NCBI GenBank assembly: GCA_013138975.1
Contig: WTBR01000020.1
Location: 145,163-209,162 of the forward strand
Reading direction: 5' to 3'
Length of the DNA: 64,000 bases
Source: Bacteroidales bacterium
Lineage (GTDB): Bacteria > Bacteroidota > Bacteroidia > Bacteroidales > UBA12077
Shown here: positions 44,568 to 53,563 of the stretch, piece after piece
Position numbering within the stretch: position 1 is the stretch's first letter
How the letters are laid out: each line of letters starts with the position of its first letter
Translations under genes and position numbers: made by a program
Notes under the pieces: model-generated
Database searches by the model: none
What the model saw: only the letters and a program-made list of their open reading frames with translations
What the model was told of the DNA's origin: nothing

Positions 44568-45530
44568 ATGAATATGAATAAATTAGCTGTAATTGCATTA
44601 GGAGGAAACGCTCTTTTACGTGGAGACCAGATTGGAACAATAGAGGAACAAGAGCAAAACACATTTGACACTCTTGAAAATTTAGTATATTTAATAAAAG
44701 AGGGTTATGATATAATAATTGGTCATGGCAATGGTCCTCAGGTTGGAAATATATTAATGAGAAATGATGCAGGGGAACAATTGTATAATATTCCTCAAAT
44801 GCCATTAGACGTTTGTGTTGCTGATTCGCAAGGGGGAATTGGGTATATGATTGAACGTATGCTTAGAAATGTAATGAAAAAACATAATATCGAAAAAGAT
44901 ATTGTAACTCTAGTGACTTCGGTAGTGGTTGATAAAAATGACCCTGCATTTAAAGATCCACAAAAACGTGTTGGTAAAATTTATAATAAAGAGGATGCTG
45001 ATAAATTAACCGCTGATAAAGGTTGGGAGTTTAGAGAAGAAATAAAAGCTAATGGTGGTTGGAGAAGAGTAGTTCCTTCACCAAAACCAATTAGTATAAT
45101 GAACGAAAAAGTAATTGAAGCATTAGCTCGTCAGGGAAATATTGTAATTGCTGTTGGTGGTGGTGGTGTTCCAGTATACATTGACGAAAAAAATGATGTT
45201 AGACCTGCAGAAGCAGTTATTGATAAAGATTTAGCAACTGCATTATTAGGCGCAAGAATTAAAGCTGATGAATTCTACATTTTAACTGATGTACCATACG
45301 TTTATATAAACTACAAGAAACCAAACGAAGAAATTAAAGAGTTTTTAAACAAAGCTGATACAGAAAAGTATTTAGCAGAAGGTCAGTTTGCACAAGGCAG
45401 TATGGGACCAAAGATTAAAGCTTGTTTATATTTTATTGAGCTAGGTGGAAAGAAAAGTGTAGTTACTGAAGCCACTAAGCTTGAAGACCGTAAATTCGGA
45501 ACAAAAATTACAATGGAATACGAAGATTAA
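44568..45530 (+). CDS. arcC: Carbamate kinase
   Basis: The 320-residue protein matches carbamate kinases throughout: ALGGNALL, GHGNGPQVG, CVADSQGGIGYMI, VGKIY and AVGGGGVPV, and the terminal GSMGPKIKAC segment. It makes ATP from carbamoyl phosphate and ADP in the arginine/citrulline fermentation route. ATG 44568 or 44574 are both possible. It is followed 78 bases later by an ornithine carbamoyltransferase, its metabolic partner. Confidence 0.95.
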   Translation: MNMNKLAVIALGGNALLRGDQIGTIEEQEQNTFDTLENLVYLIKEGYDIIIGHGNGPQVGNILMRNDAGEQLYNIPQMPLDVCVADSQGGIGYMIERMLRNVMKKHNIEKDIVTLVTSVVVDKNDPAFKDPQKRVGKIYNKEDADKLTADKGWEFREEIKANGGWRRVVPSPKPISIMNEKVIEALARQGNIVIAVGGGGVPVYIDEKNDVRPAEAVIDKDLATALLGARIKADEFYILTDVPYVYINYKKPNEEIKEFLNKADTEKYLAEGQFAQGSMGPKIKACLYFIELGGKKSVVTEATKLEDRKFGTKITMEYED

Positions 45531-45608
45531 TAATCGATTAATGTATAATGATAATTGACTAATCAGAAAATAATAAATTAATAATAATAAATTTAAAATT
45601 AAAAAGTT

Positions 45609-46610
45609 ATGGCATTCAATTTAAGAAATAGAAATTTTCTAAAACTTTCAGATTTTACTCCAAAAGAGATTAAATTTCTATTAGATCTTTCTGCAGATCT
45701 TAAAGAAGCAAAATATGCTGGAACAGAACAACCAAAATTAACAGGTAAAAATATTGCTTTAATTTTCGAAAAAGCATCTACTCGTACACGTTGTGCTTTT
45801 GAGGTTGCTGCTTTAGATCAAGGTGCTCATGTTACTTATTTAGGCCCTTCTGGATCTCAAATTGGTAAAAAAGAATCAATGGCTGATACAGCACGTGTTC
45901 TTGGAAGAATGTACGATGGAATCGAATATCGTGGTTTTGGACAAGACATAGTTGAAGAACTAGGTAAATTTGCCGGTGTACCTGTATGGAATGGTTTAAC
46001 TAACGAATACCATCCAACTCAAATCTTAGCTGATTTCTTAACTATGATGGAACATTCTGACAAACCATTACACGAAGTTACTTTTGCTTATGTTGGTGAT
46101 GCAAGAAACAATATGGGTAACTCTTTAATGATTGGTGCTGCTAAAATGGGAATGAAATTCCGTTCTGTAGCTCCAAAAAGCGTTCAGCCAACTGCTGAAT
46201 TAGTTGCTGAAGCTAACGAAATAGCTAAAGAAACAGGTGCTGAAATTTTTGTTACCGATAATGTTGCTGAAGGTGTTAAAGGATGTGACTTTATTTATAC
46301 TGATGTGTGGGTATCAATGGGAGAACCTGATGAGGTATGGAAAGAAAGAATCGAATTATTAAGACAATATCAAGTTAATCAACAAATGATGGATTTAACA
46401 GGTAACTCAAAATGTAAATTTATGCATTGTTTACCTGCTTTCCATAACAGAAAAACTACTGTTGGTGAGGAAATTTATCAGAAATTTGGTTTAGACGGAT
46501 TAGAAGTAAATGAAGAAGTGTTCGAATCTTCTGCATCAATTGTATTTGATGAAGCCGAAAATAGATTACATACAATTAAAGCTGTAATGGTTGCTACATT
46601 AGGAGCTTAA
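45609..46610 (+). CDS. arcB: Ornithine carbamoyltransferase (catabolic type likely)
   Basis: The 333-residue protein has the carbamoyl-phosphate site [21 protein letters not shown] and HCLPAFHNR (Cys in the ornithine loop), which mark OTC rather than aspartate or acetylornithine enzymes. Length and adjacency to arcC point to the phosphorolytic citrulline-cleaving direction, though an anabolic role cannot be excluded from sequence. No arginine deiminase gene is in the window. The codon use (many GCT, GTT, GGT) suggests high expression. Confidence 0.93.
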   Translation: MAFNLRNRNFLKLSDFTPKEIKFLLDLSADLKEAKYAGTEQPKLTGKNIALIFEKASTRTRCAFEVAALDQGAHVTYLGPSGSQIGKKESMADTARVLGRMYDGIEYRGFGQDIVEELGKFAGVPVWNGLTNEYHPTQILADFLTMMEHSDKPLHEVTFAYVGDARNNMGNSLMIGAAKMGMKFRSVAPKSVQPTAELVAEANEIAKETGAEIFVTDNVAEGVKGCDFIYTDVWVSMGEPDEVWKERIELLRQYQVNQQMMDLTGNSKCKFMHCLPAFHNRKTTVGEEIYQKFGLDGLEVNEEVFESSASIVFDEAENRLHTIKAVMVATLGA

Positions 46611-46629
46611 TAAAACATCTTTATATATT

Positions 46630-47748
46630 TCAAAGAGCATCGAATTCGATGCTCTTTTTTATTGTTCTAATATTATAAATTGATAAGATCAACACAACCG
46701 GAATAAATGCAAATTCGAAGCTTTGTATATTACTTATCCAAACAATTATAATTCCAATAATCATTGTTTGCAATACAATTGATAAGTATAACTTAAATTT
46801 ATTATTTTTTAAAGGAAATAAAAAAATAAGGTATAAAGGATTACACCATAAAAGATTAAAGTTTCCTTTTAACTCTGAATGTTCTGTTATTAACCAAACA
46901 GAAATTATTAATAATCCAAGCAAACCCGTTAATATAAAAATAGGTAATTGTATTTTAGATGATTTTATTATCAAAACAATTAATAGCAGTACTGAGAATA
47001 TCAGAATAGGGTTTAATAAAATTGGATAACTTAAATTTTCGTCTTCCACTTCATTAAATATTTGTTGACTGTATACCAATTCCTTACCACTTACTTTTAC
47101 ATCACTTAATTCCCAACAAAGATAATCGGGCAGAAACATACTTTGAAACTTAGTTACTTCTTTGTCAACACTCATACCAAAAATCAAGTTTATTCCTAAT
47201 TTCAACCATGGCTTGTTTGTCATAAATTCATTAAGCTGATCTCTATATGTTTTATTCGTATTTTTATCATGAAAATCCGTTTCTATATTTTCAAAAATCA
47301 AATCTCTTAATTCTGAGGTGCAATTCTTCCTTAAAAAGTCATAATAATAGTATCTGTTCTCAGGTTGGTACAAGTACTCCAATCTTTGAATTATCTTTAT
47401 CTCATCTTCATCAGAAAGGTCTAATTTCTGTTCTATTATCTGTCTATTATCAGACAAATAACTTCTAAAAAAACGATCAGTACTATGAATACCTAACTTA
47501 TATTTTAATTTGCCTTGTATAAATTTTGAATAAAAATTAGGGGTGTTAAAATCAAATAACCCAAAATTATAAACAACATCAATCTTGTTCTTATTATTAA
47601 CAATTCTAAGGGCACTATGCCCCCATGTTGTAAAAGATTCTGATCCACTTGAACATGTAAGTAGACTTATTTCAATATGTTCAGAAGAATAAGAATGAAA
47701 CATTCCAATTGTCAGGAATATTATTATAATACCTATTATTTTTTTCAA
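46630..47748 (-). CDS. DUF4105 (Lnb-like) membrane protein
   Basis: A signal peptide is followed by a periplasmic DUF4105 domain (about 25-245: LTCSSGSESFTTWGHSALRI with the Trp-Gly-His-Ser motif, YYYDFLRKNCTSELRDLI with a conserved Cys). Four or five C-terminal membrane helices follow (about 245-360). Lnb-type proteins are N-acyltransferases for lipoproteins in some Gram-positives; in Bacteroidota the role is unproven. The last codons overlap a terminator hairpin. Confidence 0.85.
   Translation of the reverse strand: MKKIIGIIIIFLTIGMFHSYSSEHIEISLLTCSSGSESFTTWGHSALRIVNNKNKIDVVYNFGLFDFNTPNFYSKFIQGKLKYKLGIHSTDRFFRSYLSDNRQIIEQKLDLSDEDEIKIIQRLEYLYQPENRYYYYDFLRKNCTSELRDLIFENIETDFHDKNTNKTYRDQLNEFMTNKPWLKLGINLIFGMSVDKEVTKFQSMFLPDYLCWELSDVKVSGKELVYSQQIFNEVEDENLSYPILLNPILIFSVLLLIVLIIKSSKIQLPIFILTGLLGLLIISVWLITEHSELKGNFNLLWCNPLYLIFLFPLKNNKFKLYLSIVLQTMIIGIIIVWISNIQSFEFAFIPVVLILSIYNIRTIKKSIEFDAL
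46632..46660. terminator. Terminator overlapping the DUF4105 stop region
   Basis: AAAGAGCATCGAA / TTCGATGCTCTTTT with a perfect 13-bp stem, followed by a T-run on the plus strand (arcB direction). Its DNA also encodes the last four residues of the convergent DUF4105 protein. Confidence 0.82.
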
Positions 47749-47784
47749 TTCTTTATATATTAGTTGAGTTATATAATTATTTTT

Positions 47785-48144
47785 TTATTCTTGTGGAATG
47801 GGTAACTTATGTTGTCTCAAAAAAGATAATTTATCCCAATAACCTCTTTGAAATATAATTTTATCATATTTTATTTGAAAAAATCCACATCCTCTTAAAC
47901 CTAAAGGATCTTTCCATTCAAGAATTGCCCAATCTCCATCTTCAAAAATATTTTCTATAATACAGTTCATCTCTGCAAGTGCAAATTCTTTTGCAAACAT
48001 TTCTTTAATAGCATGTTTACCTACAATTGGATCATTAGCAACTTGATGATTAATGGCATCTTTGTGGTACAATTCTGCAATACCATTTGCATCTCCTTGA
48101 TTAAATAATTCTACCCATTTAGTTATTATTGTTTTTGGTTTCAT
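47785..48144 (-). CDS. SnoaL/NTF2-like protein
   Basis: The 119-residue protein has a cone-shaped alpha+beta NTF2 pattern: ITKWVELFNQGDANGIAELY, DAINHQVANDPIVGKHAIKE, then FEDGDWAILEW and CGFFQIKYDKI. SnoaL-like proteins act as small isomerases, hydrolases or ligand binders; the chemistry is not predictable. ATG 48144 gives a 4-base gap from the upstream gene; ATG 48162 would overlap it by 14 bases and is possible. Confidence 0.82.
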   Translation of the reverse strand: MKPKTIITKWVELFNQGDANGIAELYHKDAINHQVANDPIVGKHAIKEMFAKEFALAEMNCIIENIFEDGDWAILEWKDPLGLRGCGFFQIKYDKIIFQRGYWDKLSFLRQHKLPIPQE

Positions 48145-48148
48145 AGTT

Positions 48149-48625
48149 TTAAAAAAATCCATTCACAAAATGCCAGGTAATATAAATTGATGTAGCCAGC
48201 TTTAATCCTGTTCCCAATAAAAATCCTAAGAAAGCTCCCAAACCTGATCTAAATGCATCCTTTCTGTTTGCTCCTTTTATTGATTCTCCAATTATTGCAC
48301 CTACTAATGGCCCTAAAATCAGACCTATTGGTCCAAAGAAAATCATTCCAATTATCATACCAAGAGTAGCCCCCCACATTCCAGCTTTTGTTCCACCAAA
48401 TTTTTTTGTTCCCCAAATAGGTACAATATAATCAAGTACAGTTACCAGAATAGCAGCAAAAGCTATTACTAATAGAAAATTAGTTGAATATTGGGCAAAC
48501 TCTGTAAAATTCAAAATAAGTATTCCTAAGAAACTTAAAGGTGGCCCAGGAATTATTGGTAAAACACAACCTACTAGGCCTACAATAATTAATATAATGG
48601 CAAATGCCAATAATACATATTCCAT
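48149..48625 (-). CDS. DUF456 membrane protein
   Basis: This 158-residue protein has four to five hydrophobic segments and the DUF456 blocks VGCVLPIIPGPPLSFLGI and KFGGTKAGMWGATLGMIIG, plus a glycine-zipper stretch GPIGLILGPLVGAIIGE. It is an inner-membrane protein without known function. It lies just upstream of the SnoaL-like gene, probably in one transcript. Confidence 0.88.
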   Translation of the reverse strand: MEYVLLAFAIILIIVGLVGCVLPIIPGPPLSFLGILILNFTEFAQYSTNFLLVIAFAAILVTVLDYIVPIWGTKKFGGTKAGMWGATLGMIIGMIFFGPIGLILGPLVGAIIGESIKGANRKDAFRSGLGAFLGFLLGTGLKLATSIYITWHFVNGFF

Positions 48626-48706
48626 AAATCTTTTATTTAATTAATCGATTATAAAAATACGCATTAAATCAATTTTTCAAAACAAGAGCTTATGGAATTA
48701 TTTTTT

Positions 48707-48883
48707 TTATTGTAGTTTTTTGTGAACTAATGATCTTATGTCTTTTGTATCAGACTTAATATCGCAGGATGAACAGCCACATGAATTTTCCGGCTTTACT
48801 GAAAAAATTTTTACAATACTATAAACTGTATACGTTACAGAAGTCAAAATTATAATAACTACTAATATTTCTTGTACACTCAT
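48707..48883 (-). CDS. FeoB-associated Cys-rich membrane protein
   Basis: The 58-residue protein has an N-terminal membrane helix (about 5-26: VVIIILTSVTYTVYSIV) and a cytoplasmic CGCSSC motif (35-40), then a basic tail. It starts 7 bases after the feoB stop on the same strand. Size, motif and position match the Pfam FeoB_associated / Cys-rich family thought to act with FeoB in ferrous iron uptake. It is read directly from the sequence because of its small size. Confidence 0.85.
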   Translation of the reverse strand: MSVQEILVVIIILTSVTYTVYSIVKIFSVKPENSCGCSSCDIKSDTKDIRSLVHKKLQ

Positions 48884-48890
48884 CACTCTT

Positions 48891-51335
48891 CTATATTATT
48901 AACGATCCAACCTGATATATTATAAAAGACATAAACCAAGCTAAAAATGTTGTGTAAAACACCGTAAAAATTGCCCATTTCCAATGCCCCGCTTCTTTGC
49001 TAATTGCAACAACCGATGCAATACAAGGAAAATATATTAAAATAAATATTAAAAACCCGAAAGCTACTAGCGGACTAAAAATTGGATTTCCGTTTTCATC
49101 TTTTTCATTTTGCAATCTACTTACTAAATTGTTATTGCTATCCTCCTCTTCGGCTTGATAAAGTACCCCCATAGTACTTACCACTATTTCTTTTGCCGCA
49201 ACACCAGACAATATGCTAACACTCATTTTCCAATCAAATCCCAAAGGTTTCATAACCGGTTCAACAAATTTTCCGATTCTTCCAATATAAGACTTAGCCT
49301 GTTTTTCAGAAGTTTTATCCGCTAATACTTGTTTTATAAGTTCATCTTTATTTGCAAGACCCTCTTTTTCAATTTGATTTATTTTTTGATCATAATCATT
49401 AGAGTAATTAATGTTTTTTGGATAATATCCCAATGCCCAAATTATTACAGAAGCAATAAGAATTACGCCGCCCATTTTTTTAATATACTGGGCACCTTTA
49501 AACCACATATGTCGAGTTGTATTGCGCAATGTAGGGACTCTATATGGTGGCAATTCCATAACAAATGGTGCTTCCTGTGATTTGAAAAGTGTTTTCTTAA
49601 ATATCAAAGCAACAATAGCAGCCATAGCAATTCCAATCGTATAAATAGAAAACAGTACTAATCCTGGACGTTCAGTAAAAAATGCAGATATAATTAAAAC
49701 GTAAACCGGTAAACGCGCACTGCACGACATAAATGGATTAATCAGCATGGTAAGAATCCTATTTTGTCTATTCTCAATTGTTCTGGTAGCCATAATCGCT
49801 GGTACATTGCACCCAAAACCCATAATTAATGGAATAAAAGATCTTCCATGCAATCCAATTTTATGCATAATACGATCCATTATAAATGCTGCACGAGCCA
49901 TATAACCAGTATCTTCCATTAGTGATATAAAAAAGAATAAAATTAGAATATTAGGAAGAAAGATAATTACGCCTCCAACACCTCCAATTATACCATTAAT
50001 AAGTAAATCTTTTAATGGTCCATCAATCATAATATTACCTATAGAATCTCCTAATAAACTTACCATTGAGTCTATCCATTCCATTGGATACTGACCAAAT
50101 GTAAAAGTTGACTGAAACATTATCCATAAAAAGAATATAAAAAATGGAAACCCTAAATATTTGTGAGTGAGAAATTTATCTATCCGCTCTGTTTTTTTCC
50201 TTCTTCGATTTATATTTCCCTTATATGTTTCTTTTAATGCACCTGCAATAAATCCATATTTAGCATCTGTAATTATTGTCTCGCTATCCTCACTAATAAG
50301 AGTCTCATGTTTTTTAATTTCTTTGTCAGCTATTTCTTTTATTTTATCGTAATTACCCCATTTCGATAAAGTTTCATTTGCTGAAGCATCTTTTTCTAAA
50401 AGTTTAATCGCATAAAAACGTGAAGAGGCAATATCCGTAAGTTTTTTATTTTCTTTTATTTCATTTTGAATCAAACGAATCGATTCCTCAACATCCTTTC
50501 CATAATTTATATGAATATGCCGAACAGTAGGATCTTTATCCTCATATACTTCTATAACTTTTTTAAATAGATCTTTTATCCCAAAGCCTTTAGAGCTTAT
50601 GGTTGGAATAATAGGTATCCCAATCATTTTACCCAAAGAATCAAAGTTAAATTCATCTCCTTTTTTCTTTAACTCATCAAACATATTTAAAGCAATAACA
50701 ACTTTAATATCCATATCGATAAGCTGAGTTGTTAAATAAAAATTTCGCTCCAAATTCGAGCCATCAATAACATTAATTACAACATCAGGCATTTCTCCGA
50801 AAATATATTTCCTTACATAAAGCTCTTCCGGAGAATAAGCCGAAAGTGAATATGTGCCTGGCAAATCTGTAATATTTAAAAAATGATCATCTACTTTACA
50901 TTGGGCACTTTTTGAATCAACGGTAACTCCACTATAATTTCCCACATGCTCTTTAGAATGTGAAGCGAAATTAAAAAGCGATGTTTTCCCAGAATTAGGA
51001 TTGCCAACCAATGCGACCTGAATTTCTTTACCTTTTTTCTTAGCTGACGTTTTTAATAATTCTTCTGATATTACACCATTATATTTATTAAATTCTAAAT
51101 TCTTTGCCTCCTCAAATGTAATTACTTCAATAAGTGAAGCTTCACTTATACGCAACGAAACTTCATATCCCATAATATTATATTCAACAGGATCTTTTAA
51201 TGGAGCATTTTTTATTACCGTAACTTTCTGTCCTTTCACAAAACCCATCTCAGTTATTCGCTTGCGAAAAGCTCCCCGACCACGTATCTTTGTTATGTAA
51301 CCAACTTCGTTATCTTTTAACTCTGATAATCTCAT
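48891..51335 (-). CDS. feoB: Ferrous iron transporter FeoA-FeoB fusion
   Basis: Residues about 1-72 are a FeoA (SH3-like) domain (GAFRKRITEMGFVKGQKVTV). Residues about 105-270 are the G domain with G1 GNPNSGKT (111-118), G3 DLPGTYSLS and an NMFDELKKKGDEF G4/switch region. Then come the two Gate domains and core helices with GCNVPAIMATR and an FMSCSARLPVY segment. It imports Fe2+ across the inner membrane. The fused FeoA domain is typical of Bacteroidota. A 58-residue Cys-rich partner follows. Confidence 0.96.
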   Translation of the reverse strand: MRLSELKDNEVGYITKIRGRGAFRKRITEMGFVKGQKVTVIKNAPLKDPVEYNIMGYEVSLRISEASLIEVITFEEAKNLEFNKYNGVISEELLKTSAKKKGKEIQVALVGNPNSGKTSLFNFASHSKEHVGNYSGVTVDSKSAQCKVDDHFLNITDLPGTYSLSAYSPEELYVRKYIFGEMPDVVINVIDGSNLERNFYLTTQLIDMDIKVVIALNMFDELKKKGDEFNFDSLGKMIGIPIIPTISSKGFGIKDLFKKVIEVYEDKDPTVRHIHINYGKDVEESIRLIQNEIKENKKLTDIASSRFYAIKLLEKDASANETLSKWGNYDKIKEIADKEIKKHETLISEDSETIITDAKYGFIAGALKETYKGNINRRRKKTERIDKFLTHKYLGFPFFIFFLWIMFQSTFTFGQYPMEWIDSMVSLLGDSIGNIMIDGPLKDLLINGIIGGVGGVIIFLPNILILFFFISLMEDTGYMARAAFIMDRIMHKIGLHGRSFIPLIMGFGCNVPAIMATRTIENRQNRILTMLINPFMSCSARLPVYVLIISAFFTERPGLVLFSIYTIGIAMAAIVALIFKKTLFKSQEAPFVMELPPYRVPTLRNTTRHMWFKGAQYIKKMGGVILIASVIIWALGYYPKNINYSNDYDQKINQIEKEGLANKDELIKQVLADKTSEKQAKSYIGRIGKFVEPVMKPLGFDWKMSVSILSGVAAKEIVVSTMGVLYQAEEEDSNNNLVSRLQNEKDENGNPIFSPLVAFGFLIFILIYFPCIASVVAISKEAGHWKWAIFTVFYTTFLAWFMSFIIYQVGSLII

Positions 51336-51756
51336 CTTTTATTTATTCAATTCACCAATTATAAAATATGCACAAAACTAGCTTTATTATAAAAAGCAAT
51401 CAATACCATAATATAGGTATTTTAACACTTTTTGTTGATTTAGTTTTATAGAGCAGTAAATATGTAGCAACAAATATTAAGGAATTGAATGAAAGTGATA
51501 TATTGGTATATTTTAAAAAGATTGGCATTGAATAACACTACTAAAATATGTTATGAAAATATTCTTTTGCATAAACATCTAAACGCAAATTTAAGAAGTA
51601 TTTGATTTGCTATTAAATCCATTGTGGGTCTGTATACAAACAATTTAAAAAAGGTTGATCCCAAAATGATTTCAAACATAAAATCTTTTAATAATGATTT
51701 AAGATTGTTTCATTATTTTAAATATGACTACAGAATATCACTTCAAATAAAAAACA
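51336..51756. other. Intergenic, no supported gene
   Basis: This 421-base AT-rich gap is upstream of feoB and downstream of the radical SAM maturase. It must hold the feoB promoter, but no clear TTTG/TAnnTTTG pair is visible on the minus strand. A plus-strand open stretch interrupted by TGA near 51600 is not convincing as a gene. Confidence 0.5.
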
Positions 51757-51757
51757 A

Positions 51758-51790
51758 AGACTCATAGAAAGTGCTTTTCTATGAGTCTTA
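51758..51790 (-). terminator. Terminator after the radical SAM/SPASM maturase
   Basis: AAGACTCATAGAAA / TTTCTATGAGTCTT is a 14-bp stem around a short loop, followed by TTTGTTTTTT on the minus strand. It closes the two-gene peptide-modification locus 11 bases after the maturase stop. Confidence 0.88.
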
Positions 51791-51800
51791 TAACAAGTAA

Positions 51801-53330
51801 TTAATTACAAGTTTCTTGCTTTAAGATTAAATCATATAATTCTTTTGAAGTTTCAATAAAACTTTCTGATTTCTGCCTTCCTTGATTAAGGAATTCTTTT
51901 GCTTTATTAAATTCATTATCCTCATAAAATATTAATGCCAATTCGTAATATGGGTCAAGAAGAGCATTATCCGCTACTATAGCTTTTTCTAAATACTTTA
52001 TACCTTCTGTTCTTGCGCCTGTTTTTACCAATGCTAAACCCATCCCTTTAAGGGAGTAAGCATTATCTTTATCAATAGCTAAACTTGCTTTATTCCATTC
52101 TGTACAAGAATCGTAATTCTCAAGTTTATAATGTATATATCCTAGTTTATTTATTATTTCAACATTATTTTTATTCGATTCAAATAATTTACTAAAATAA
52201 ATTTCAGCCAATTGATATTGTTCTTCCTCAAGAGCTAAATTTCCTTTTTCCAGTAAAATATTTTCGTCATCAATTTTATTAATTTCGCATTTTTCTTTAT
52301 CTACAGCTACTTTATAAGAGCAATATTCATTTTCAACAAGCTTTTTCCCTGTTGTATATTTTAATACAGAACATCCTGCCAAACAATAGGCTCCAAACTG
52401 ACAATTTGCACAAAATCCTGTAAGTTGATCCTTTGTTATTTTGCGATTCCATTCAAATGATTTTTCATCATTCCAGAGATCTACTAATGATCTGTCACGC
52501 ACATTACCTTCAATAAAAATATCATCTCTTAACGACGTACATCCTACTACATCCCCATTATACCTGATACCTAAGGCATTTTTACCTGCCAAACATCCTG
52601 TCCATAAATATTCCGTATTCTCTTCATTATGGGTTCTTACTTCTATTTCATCATTATTATAGTAACCAACACAATCTGCTAAATCAATTCTGATTTTATT
52701 TTCTTTTAAAGTATTATGAGCAAATTCAATAATATCATCAATTTGATGAGGCTCGATAATCAAATCTCTGTTTTCAACAAAATTACCCATAGGCATAGCA
52801 TATTGCATTTGCCAATTTTTTACATTTTTTTCTTTTAGCAATTCATATAATTCAGGCAATTCATGAATATTTTTGCTATTAATAGTTGTTATGATAGATG
52901 ATGGCATTTTATTTTCCCTCAAGATATCTAGTGATGTTAAAATTCTATCAAAGGAACCTTCTTTTCTCATAAAATCATGAGTTTCTCGCAAGCCATCCAA
53001 GCTAATAGCAATATTAGAAATCCCGGCTTCTTTTGCCATTCTTACATTCTCTTGCGTTAGCAACCATCCGTTTGTAATCATATTGGGGGTTACATTATTC
53101 TCTTTTAATCTTTTTGCAATTTTGTGCCAATCTTTTCGAATTAAGGGCTCACCGCCTGAAAGAGTAATATAAGAAAGTTTCAATTTTCCAATTTCATCAC
53201 ATACTTTTAAAGCTTCTTCTTCAGTCAATTCATCTGGCAATGCATTAGTACAGCTTGATCCGCAATGCTTGCATCTCATATTACATGCAAATGTTATTTC
53301 CCAAACAGCTGTTACAGGTGTGTATTTCAT
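51801..53330 (-). CDS. Radical SAM/SPASM peptide maturase with C-terminal TPR domain
   Basis: The 509-residue protein has radical SAM cysteines C16, C20, C23 (CNMRCKHC), SGGEPL at 58-63 and TNGWLL, and a SPASM region with Cys 246, 264, 307, 310, 316, 320, 337 (FCANCQFGAYCLAGC). This layout binds auxiliary 4Fe-4S clusters as in sactipeptide and related RiPP enzymes. Residues about 355-495 are TPR-like helical repeats. A 44-residue double-glycine peptide gene lies 98 bases upstream. No RRE domain is visible, so the TPRs may bind the leader. The modification type is unknown. Confidence 0.88.
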   Translation of the reverse strand: MKYTPVTAVWEITFACNMRCKHCGSSCTNALPDELTEEEALKVCDEIGKLKLSYITLSGGEPLIRKDWHKIAKRLKENNVTPNMITNGWLLTQENVRMAKEAGISNIAISLDGLRETHDFMRKEGSFDRILTSLDILRENKMPSSIITTINSKNIHELPELYELLKEKNVKNWQMQYAMPMGNFVENRDLIIEPHQIDDIIEFAHNTLKENKIRIDLADCVGYYNNDEIEVRTHNEENTEYLWTGCLAGKNALGIRYNGDVVGCTSLRDDIFIEGNVRDRSLVDLWNDEKSFEWNRKITKDQLTGFCANCQFGAYCLAGCSVLKYTTGKKLVENEYCSYKVAVDKEKCEINKIDDENILLEKGNLALEEEQYQLAEIYFSKLFESNKNNVEIINKLGYIHYKLENYDSCTEWNKASLAIDKDNAYSLKGMGLALVKTGARTEGIKYLEKAIVADNALLDPYYELALIFYEDNEFNKAKEFLNQGRQKSESFIETSKELYDLILKQETCN

Positions 53331-53388
53331 TTTTATAAAATTAGGGGAGGTTATATAATTTGAGTTTTAATTTATTAGATTAAAAAGT

Positions 53389-53415
53389 AAAAAGTGCAAT
53401 TAGATCGCACTTTTT
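53389..53415 (-). terminator. Attenuator-type hairpin between precursor and maturase
   Basis: AAAAAGTGC / GCACTTTTT is a perfect 9-bp stem with a 9-nt loop (AATTAGATC), followed by T-rich sequence on the minus strand. Partial termination here would give more precursor than maturase mRNA, a common arrangement in RiPP operons. Confidence 0.8.
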
Positions 53416-53428
53416 ATTAAATCAACTT

Positions 53429-53563
53429 TTAGTTAAGTTCATTTTCAATTTTATTTTCACTAATTGGCGGCTTTACACCATACAACAATAAACCACCTTT
53501 AACATTATTCAATTGTTTTTTTGATAGCTTTTGTAGCTTTGAAAATTTTACAAATTTTTTCAT
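53429..53563 (-). CDS. Double-glycine leader peptide, probable RiPP precursor
   Basis: A 44-residue peptide. The leader ends LQKLSKKQLNNVKGG, matching the KLxKxELKxVKGG-type leaders of Bacteroidota. The 20-residue core begins LLLYGVKPPISENK and ends IENELN. The peptide is basic before and acidic after the GG. The core has no Cys or Trp, one Tyr and Lys/Pro/Ser/Asn, so a sactipeptide thioether is excluded; epimerisation, C-C crosslinks or tyrosine chemistry are possible. It precedes the SPASM maturase on the same strand with a hairpin between. Confidence 0.82.
   Translation of the reverse strand: MKKFVKFSKLQKLSKKQLNNVKGGLLLYGVKPPISENKIENELN

Noticed and set aside
51480..51770. Plus-strand open stretch MKVIYWYILK... 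continuing past a TGA near 51600
   Set aside because: The composition is what AT-rich random sequence gives; no motif, no ribosome site, no selenocysteine element, and it runs into the maturase terminator.
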